Below are positions 4,216 through 8,969 of a stretch of 8,969 nt of DNA, one piece after another. The notes below the pieces were generated by a model. It did no database searches. It was given only the letters and a program-made list of their open reading frames with translations, and was not told the origin of the DNA. How positions within the stretch are numbered: position 1 is the first letter of the stretch; every line of letters begins with the position of its first letter. Origin of the DNA: Deltaproteobacteria bacterium (GTDB lineage Bacteria > Myxococcota > Polyangia > Polyangiales > B10-G4); NCBI GenBank assembly GCA_019312705.1, contig JAFDCW010000129.1, positions 1-8,969 of the forward strand. Direction: 5' to 3'. The translations under genes were made by a program, and so were the position numbers.

Positions 4216-5382
4216 TCAATAGTCGCCTGCCTCGGGGTCTGCCACAGCCGACGCGCTTGCACCACCGCCGCCTGAACCGGCCGACGCCGATACCTGAATA
4301 CGGGCTCCGCTCGAGGGCCGCGGACGTCGCCGAGGCCGCCGCCCCGTCCCGCTGGTATCGAAGGGCGGGGGGCTGTCCGGGTTGCAGTCTGGGCCGAATC
4401 CCTCGGCGTCGAAGGTGTAGTCGAGGGTGCCTGCGGCCTCTCCCTGGATCGCCTCGACGGTCACCTCGTGGATGCCCGCCCGGGCCGGGCTACAGTAGCT
4501 GAGTAGATAGAAGCGCTGGGTGAAACCGACGATCTTCTCGCCGATGGCCTCGAAGGCTGCGGTCACCGCCGCGGCGTCCTCGACGAGCACGTACCCGCTG
4601 AACCCGATCTCGGCGAGGGTGGGTTCGTCGATCTCGTTGCCGACGCCGACGGCGAAGACGTCGTAGTCCACGTCGTCGAGGGACGACATCATGTCGCGGA
4701 AGCTGACCCGCGCGGCCCGGTCCGTGCCGTCGGTGAAGACGACGATGGTGCCGAAGGTGAGGGGCGTCTCCGACTCGGCGACCTCGGCGTTGAGGACCTC
4801 GGTCGCCTGGACGATGGCGCCGTGGAGGTTCGTCGAAGGGTCCTGCGTACGGAAGCCGCTGAGGCGGTTGACCCCGGCCGAAGAGCGACCTGACGAGGAG
4901 GTGAAGGGGGTGATGGGGTGGATGTCCTCGGAGCCGTCGAAGGCGTAGACAGCGACTTCCTGATAGCCCTCGAGGGTGCTCGTGAACTGGCTCGCCGCCT
5001 GCTCGATGAGCGGCACCTGGTCGGACTCGGTCACGCTCCCGCTCATATCGACGAGCAAGAGGGTGTAGTGCTTGGCGGCAACCTCGGGGTTGATGATCGT
5101 CTGCTTGCTCTCGTCGACCGAGACCAGGGCGCCGTCCTCGTAGATTCGGAAGTCTTCGGCGGTCAGGCCGGCGACGGGTTCGCCGGTGTTGGCATCGACC
5201 GTAAAGAAGACGGCCACGTTGCTCGGCGCCTGGTGGTCCGCCTGGACCAAGTTCAGGTCGAGGGACGGTCCGCAGCCTGTGAGAGCGCCGAACGAGCCCA
5301 AGAAGGCCAGGAAGCCCAAGAAGGCCAGGAAGCCCGAGAAGCCCGAGAAGCCTGAGAAGCGAATGATGTGGGTAAAACGCAT
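4216..5382 (-). CDS. Von Willebrand factor A domain lipoprotein
   Basis: A 388-residue predicted lipoprotein. The signal peptide (1-36) is followed by lipobox LTGC with C37. A region at about 52-95 (FTVDANTGEPVAGLTAEDFRI, then YEDG) resembles the beta-sandwich that often precedes VWA domains. The VWA domain spans about 105-290 with a complete metal-ion-dependent adhesion site: DMSGS (D112, S114, S116), T184 and D218 in FTDGTD. A C-terminal domain with YCSPARAGIHEVTV follows. Such proteins bind ligands through a divalent metal at the cell surface or periplasmic face; the partner is unknown. The start at 5382 has GGAG five bases upstream; a longer frame upstream would run into the aminotransferase gene and lacks a signal peptide. 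The hydrophobic core of the signal peptide is built from tandem repeats. The last 42 residues switch to Arg/Pro-rich then Gly/Ser/Ala-rich sequence. Confidence 0.88.
   Translation of the reverse strand: MRFTHIIRFSGFSGFSGFLAFLGFLAFLGSFGALTGCGPSLDLNLVQADHQAPSNVAVFFTVDANTGEPVAGLTAEDFRIYEDGALVSVDESKQTIINPEVAAKHYTLLLVDMSGSVTESDQVPLIEQAASQFTSTLEGYQEVAVYAFDGSEDIHPITPFTSSSGRSSAGVNRLSGFRTQDPSTNLHGAIVQATEVLNAEVAESETPLTFGTIVVFTDGTDRAARVSFRDMMSSLDDVDYDVFAVGVGNEIDEPTLAEIGFSGYVLVEDAAAVTAAFEAIGEKIVGFTQRFYLLSYCSPARAGIHEVTVEAIQGEAAGTLDYTFDAEGFGPDCNPDSPPPFDTSGTGRRPRRRPRPSSGARIQVSASAGSGGGGASASAVADPEAGDY
5296..5358 (-). repeat. In-frame minisatellite encoding the signal-peptide core of the VWA lipoprotein
   Basis: On the plus strand two exact 18-bp copies (5296-5313, 5314-5331) are followed by two exact 9-bp copies of GCCCGAGAA (5332-5349) and one near copy with T (5350-5358). 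Read on the minus strand they encode FSG three times and FLAFLG twice, at about residues 9-29. All unit lengths are multiples of three, so gain or loss of a unit would change signal-peptide length without breaking the frame. Confidence 0.9.
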
Positions 5383-5387
5383 GCTGT

Positions 5388-5391
5388 CTCC
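5388..5391 (-). promoter_or_regulatory. Ribosome binding site of the VWA lipoprotein gene
   Basis: GGAG on the minus strand, five bases before the ATG at 5382. With the signal peptide that follows directly, it fixes this start rather than an upstream one inside the aminotransferase gene. Confidence 0.55.
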
Positions 5392-5444
5392 GCGGCGGAG
5401 GATACGGAAAAATGCCAGCGGCGGTCGCCTTTTAAGCATGCCAA

Positions 5445-6620
5445 TCAGCGATGAAGCACACTCTGGAGGCGGCCTAGGGCTTCCTCTAGGGCTGCGGGCG
5501 GCAACGAAGTGAAGCAAACGCGGACAAATGCATCGTAAGCGGCACCGCAGGCTCCTCCGGGAGTCATGAGCACGCCGGCTTCGAGGCACCGCTCGAGGAA
5601 GTCGAGGGTCGTCTCCCCTTCGTTCCGGAAGGGGGTCGAATCGAAGAAGATGAAGGTGCCGCCGACCGGGGCCGGGACGCCGATGGCCTTGGCGGCCTTC
5701 TCCCCCGCGTCCCGGTAGAGACGACGCGCTTCGTTCGCCCAGCCGCCATCATCCCGAATGGCCGCCGCCGCGCCGAGCTGCATGGGCCGGGCCGCACAAT
5801 AGGTCATGAAGGTCTGGGCGCCGCGGATGGCCTCCATCGCGGCGGCCGGGCCGTGCGTGTAGCCGATGCGCGCTCCGGCGAGGCCGTAGCCCTTCGAGAG
5901 AGTATGGGTCGCGACGGCGCGCTCCCGGAGCTTGGGCCGATTCCAGACCGGCGGATAGGCCTCGTCGCCGAACCACAGTTCCTCGTAGGCCTCATCGCAA
6001 AGTACCCAGAGGTCGTGGCGTTCGGCGACGCGCTCGATCGCCTCGAGGTGACCCTCGCTGAGCACGCGGCTCGTCGGGTTGTGGGGGCTGTTCACGTAGA
6101 TCGCTGCGGTTCCGGGGGTCACGGCGCCTTCGAGGGCAGCCTCGAGGTCGAAGGACTCGTCATCGACGCGGTCCCAGATCGGCACCTGCACCGGCGTCGC
6201 CCCGCGACCGGCGATGATGCCGCGGATCAGTGGCCAGTATGGAGACGGCAGGAGCACCTCATCACCGACATCGAGCAGTGCTTTGATGACGACGGAGAGG
6301 CCGGCCGTTGCTCCGGACTGGACCTGAATGAGGCCACGGTCGATCTCGCGCCCGGCTTGCTTTGAGAGCTTCTGGGCGATGGCATCGACCAGCGCCGGAT
6401 CTCCCGCCGGCACCGCGTAGTTGTGCAGCCGCGGGTGGTCCGCCGTGCGCTGGGCCTCGGCCCGGGCGACCGCTGGGGGCTCGAGGTAGGTATCGCCAAC
6501 GGTGAGCCAGTAGACCTCTTTGCCTTCGGCTTCGCGGGCCTTCGCCTTCTTCACGAGGCCGCTGAATACGCGGGTCGAGAGGGATTCGGTGGTCTTCGAG
6601 ACGATGGGAAATCGCGGCAT
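5445..6620 (-). CDS. PLP-dependent class I/II aminotransferase (aspartate aminotransferase-like)
   Basis: A 391-residue fold-type I enzyme of normal length for the class. Visible motifs, in order, are: QSGATAGLS (101-109), the cofactor phosphate-binding loop; SPYWP (126-130), with the aromatic that stacks on the PLP ring; NSPHNPT (177-183), with N181; CDEAYEEL (208-215), with D209 and Y212; THTLSKGYGLAGARIGY (238-254), with PLP lysine K243 and R251; and FVRVCF (365-370), with R367 likely binding the substrate carboxylate. The fold transfers an amino group from an amino acid to a 2-oxo acid; the specific substrate cannot be read from sequence. It is cytoplasmic. ATG at 6620 starts MPRFPIVSKT, a normal N terminus, although no strong Shine-Dalgarno sequence precedes it. 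It lies 63 bp after the Cys-rich gene and 62 bp before the VWA gene, and its metabolic role fits neither obviously. Confidence 0.93.
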   Translation of the reverse strand: MPRFPIVSKTTESLSTRVFSGLVKKAKAREAEGKEVYWLTVGDTYLEPPAVARAEAQRTADHPRLHNYAVPAGDPALVDAIAQKLSKQAGREIDRGLIQVQSGATAGLSVVIKALLDVGDEVLLPSPYWPLIRGIIAGRGATPVQVPIWDRVDDESFDLEAALEGAVTPGTAAIYVNSPHNPTSRVLSEGHLEAIERVAERHDLWVLCDEAYEELWFGDEAYPPVWNRPKLRERAVATHTLSKGYGLAGARIGYTHGPAAAMEAIRGAQTFMTYCAARPMQLGAAAAIRDDGGWANEARRLYRDAGEKAAKAIGVPAPVGGTFIFFDSTPFRNEGETTLDFLERCLEAGVLMTPGGACGAAYDAFVRVCFTSLPPAALEEALGRLQSVLHR

Positions 6621-6683
6621 CGCGCCGCTACATCATATCCAGGCTGCGCCCGCAAGGGTTACCGCCGACGGCTGCTGACCGCG

Positions 6684-8942
6684 TCAGGGCGAAACGCACT
6701 GCCCACGCTCGTCGCAGGTTTCTCCGATTCCACAATCGCTGTCTCCGGTGCAGTCGACCGGGATGCGGCAGAAGCCGTCGACGCAGACCTGGCCGCCAGG
6801 GCAATCGGCGCCGATCCGGCACGATGTGGCGGGCCGGCAGAAGCCCAGTTCGCACATCTCGCCCATGGCGCAGTCGACGTCGGTGTCGCACTCCGGGGGA
6901 GGCAGAGAGTAGCAGAGGCCCGCGAGGCAGCTCTGGGTCGGGGGGCAGTCGCTGTCGCGCATGCAGCCGCCGGGGTTGGTGCACTGGTTGTTGATGCACA
7001 TGAGCCCGTCGTTGCAGTCGCTGTCGTCGCCGCAGAAGAGCCAGGGGATGCACCGGCCGGCGATGCAGCCCCAGCCGTAGTTGCAATCACCGGCGTCTGC
7101 GCAGGACGTCGGCTGGCAGTAGCTGTTGGCCTCGCAGCGCTCGCCGGCCGGGCAGTCGCCGTCGATGGTGCAGTCCGAGGCGATGAAACACGCGCCGAAG
7201 TCGGCACAGGTGGTGCCCTCGGGGCAGCCGCCCATGTCGCCCGGGGGCATGCAGGCTTGCAGCGCGTAGCATTGGGTACCGAGGCAGGTGAAGCCCAAAG
7301 GGCAGTCGGGGTTTGCCGCGCACTCGATGTCGGGGATGCAGGCTCGAGTCGAGATGTTGCAGATGCTGCCCATGGGGCATTCGTCGTTGCCGCGGCAGGG
7401 CATGGTCTGGCACGAGCCCGTGACACAACTCTCGCCGGGGTCACATTCGGCGTCGCTGCCGCATTCGCCCAGGTAGCGGCACGAGCCGAGGGTGCACTCG
7501 TAGAGGGGGCCGCAGTCTTCGTCGCGACTGCACTCGCCCACGAAGGTGCAGGCGTTGGCGACGCAACGGTAGCGGTCGGGGCAGTCGGTATCGCCCATGC
7601 ATTCACCGACGAAGACGCAGCGCCCGAGTTGGCAGTCGAAGCCGGCCTCGCACTCGGCGGCCGTCGTGCATTCTGGCGGCGGCACGCAGGCACCCGCTTC
7701 GCACACCTGGCTCGGCGGGCACGGCGTCTCCGGGCAGCGGTTGATGTCCTCACAGAAACCGAAGTTGCACTCCTGGCTCATCGGGCAGTCCGAGTCGGTC
7801 TCACAGGTCGGCGGGGGGAGGGGGATGCACGCCCCGTCTATGCAAACCGGGGCAAAGGCGGAGCAGTCCGCGTCGCCGGTACAGCCGTCGGGCACGATGC
7901 ACGCGCGGTCGATGCAGACCATGCCCATGAAGGGGCAGTCTGCGTCGGTCTCGCAGATGAAGGGCGGTAGGCACCGGCTGCCTAGGCAGCGCCACCCCGC
8001 CGAGCACTCGGCGTCGGCAGTGCAGGTGAAGGGCTGGCAGCTGCCTCCGTCGCAACGCTCCCCGGAGCGGCAGTCGGTGTCCGAAGTACAGGAGGGGGGC
8101 GGCACGCAGCGAAAACCATCGCAGCGCTCGCCGGGGGGGCACTCGGAAGAATCCCGGCACCGAAGGATGGTTGTGCAGCGACCGGCGAAGCAGAGGTCAC
8201 CCACGGGGCAGTCGGCGTCGCGAGTGCAACGACGCTCAGGTACGCAGCGGCGGGCGAGGAGGTCGCAGATCTCCCCCGCAGGGCATTCGTCGTCCCGGAG
8301 GCATCCGGTTGGCACGCAGACGGCGCTCGAACACCGGAAGCCGGCCGCGCAGTCGCCGTCAACGAGGCACTCGCCAGTGAAGACGCAGCTGCCCCCCTCG
8401 CAGGCGAAGCCGGTGGAGCACTCGGCAGAGGTCATGCAGTCGCCGGTAAATACGCAGACGTTGCTCATGCACTCGAAGGACGGCGAGCAGTCCGCCGAAT
8501 CCATGCACTCGCCGGCGAATACACAGGTCCCGGCCACGCAGTCTTCGGCGGGGCCGCAGTCCGCTCGGCTTTCGCACTCGGTCGGCGTCGTGCAGCTTCC
8601 GTCGATGCACTCGTCGCCGGCATCGCAGTCAGAGTCCGCGGCGCACTCGCCGCGGAACGAACACCGAAAGTCTTCGCAGACTTCCCGGGGCGGGCACTCG
8701 AGGTCGCTGCGGCACTCCGGGCTCATGCAGGCCCCGTCGACGCAGAGACCGCCCGGTCCACAGTCGTCGTCGACGACGCAGGTCGGCATCATCGCGTCGG
8801 CATCCGTCGCCCCGTCCATGCCGCCATCGGCGTCGAGGCCTGCGTCCATCGCGGGCGGATCTTCCGGGTGGGAGCGGCCGCAGCCCGAGGTCACGAGGGG
8901 GGCCAATAGGGAAAACACCAGCGTAATATGGGCCCAAGTCAC
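6684..8942 (-). CDS. Giant cysteine-rich repeat lipoprotein (30 four-Cys units, EB/Dickkopf-like)
   Basis: A 752-residue predicted surface lipoprotein. The signal peptide ends LVTSGC (C21; T at -3 is not the best lipobox). A short Asp/Ala/Gly linker follows (about 26-53), then 30 consecutive units from residue 55 to the end. The unit is C-x4-[DE]-C-x5-C-x4-C plus a 3-7 residue linker, about 23 residues. With four Cys in each unit there are 120 Cys besides the lipobox, so the protein must be exported and disulfide-bonded. Such repeats resemble EB or Dickkopf-type modules and are common in myxobacterial surface proteins; an adhesive or binding role is inferred. Units 4-16 and 17-29 form a higher-order repeat. 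GTG at 8942 is tentative: the signal peptide lacks basic residues there, no Shine-Dalgarno sequence is seen, and the frame stays open to the window edge, so the real start may lie outside. Confidence 0.85.
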   Translation of the reverse strand: MTWAHITLVFSLLAPLVTSGCGRSHPEDPPAMDAGLDADGGMDGATDADAMMPTCVVDDDCGPGGLCVDGACMSPECRSDLECPPREVCEDFRCSFRGECAADSDCDAGDECIDGSCTTPTECESRADCGPAEDCVAGTCVFAGECMDSADCSPSFECMSNVCVFTGDCMTSAECSTGFACEGGSCVFTGECLVDGDCAAGFRCSSAVCVPTGCLRDDECPAGEICDLLARRCVPERRCTRDADCPVGDLCFAGRCTTILRCRDSSECPPGERCDGFRCVPPPSCTSDTDCRSGERCDGGSCQPFTCTADAECSAGWRCLGSRCLPPFICETDADCPFMGMVCIDRACIVPDGCTGDADCSAFAPVCIDGACIPLPPPTCETDSDCPMSQECNFGFCEDINRCPETPCPPSQVCEAGACVPPPECTTAAECEAGFDCQLGRCVFVGECMGDTDCPDRYRCVANACTFVGECSRDEDCGPLYECTLGSCRYLGECGSDAECDPGESCVTGSCQTMPCRGNDECPMGSICNISTRACIPDIECAANPDCPLGFTCLGTQCYALQACMPPGDMGGCPEGTTCADFGACFIASDCTIDGDCPAGERCEANSYCQPTSCADAGDCNYGWGCIAGRCIPWLFCGDDSDCNDGLMCINNQCTNPGGCMRDSDCPPTQSCLAGLCYSLPPPECDTDVDCAMGEMCELGFCRPATSCRIGADCPGGQVCVDGFCRIPVDCTGDSDCGIGETCDERGQCVSP
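6753..8576 (-). repeat. Higher-order duplication: two 13-unit blocks in the Cys-rich gene
   Basis: Residues 123-424 (units 4-16; 7671-8576) and 425-730 (units 17-29; 6753-7670) align unit by unit. Lengths of the first six units agree exactly (23, 23, 23, 22, 25, 23). Irregular units pair up: units 8 and 21 both have a stretched Cys3-Cys4 gap; units 12 and 25 share GW-x-C-x2-GRC-x-P; units 14 and 27 both end in LPPP; units 15 and 28 share TD-x-DC-x-M-x-E and GFC. This shows duplication of a block of about 300 residues. Confidence 0.75.
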
Positions 8943-8969
8943 GTCCAGAGGGTACCACGGAGAGCCCCT

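Noticed and set aside
6659..7753. 364-residue minus-strand frame inside the Cys-rich gene
   Set aside because: It is an Ala/Thr/Pro/Arg-rich off-frame product of the repeat array, with no domain and no start signal.
6423..7970. Long open frame on the plus strand (515 residues) opposite the Cys-rich and aminotransferase genes
   Set aside because: It is antisense to two well-supported genes and its Ala/Val/Gly/Arg-rich content follows from reading Cys, Asp and Gly codons backwards. No family motif or ribosome site is seen.
6684..8942. DNA-level tandem array or mobile repeat
   Set aside because: The units are conserved mainly as Cys spacing in protein, with strongly diverged nucleotides. No inverted ends, transposase or integrase is present.

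Overview
The window is high-GC bacterial DNA, probably from the Myxococcota or a neighbouring delta-proteobacterial lineage. This rests on inference: GC-biased third codon positions, several predicted lipoproteins, a very large EB/Dickkopf-like cysteine-rich repeat lipoprotein and repeat-rich low-complexity segments. I see no rRNA, tRNA, CRISPR array, insertion sequence or phage gene.

Left part, minus strand (1-1612): a bacteriohemerythrin, then a YqiJ/NfeD-like membrane protein with an OB-fold tail, then the first 46 codons of a flotillin that runs off the left edge. The YqiJ-like gene carries a repetitive Asp/Gly/Ala loop. Its frame is broken near the 3' end by an imperfect 26-bp tandem duplication. 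Without the extra 26 bp the frame would close cleanly at 306.

Middle, plus strand (1714-3376): a CcmH-like membrane protein with a variant Cys-Cys motif, followed 4 bp later by an App1-type phosphatidate phosphatase (DUF2183, HAD-like). They look translationally coupled and are transcribed divergently from the hemerythrin unit.

Right part, minus strand (8942 down to 3389): a cysteine-rich lipoprotein with 30 four-cysteine units, a class I/II aminotransferase, a von Willebrand factor A lipoprotein and a high-potential iron-sulfur protein (HiPIP) with a Tat-type signal. The four genes are 57-63 bp apart and end at a strong hairpin with a T-tract. Beyond that lies a small unknown gene (88 residues) that converges on the App1 gene.

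Most of the right-hand cluster is predicted to act outside the cytoplasm: an adhesive or interaction repeat protein, a metal-ion-dependent adhesion-site protein and a periplasmic electron carrier. The aminotransferase is the cytoplasmic exception. No recognised defence or mobile system is present. The most unusual structures are the 13-unit higher-order repeat in the cysteine-rich protein, the frame-breaking duplication in the YqiJ-like gene, and the in-frame minisatellite that forms the core of the VWA signal peptide.
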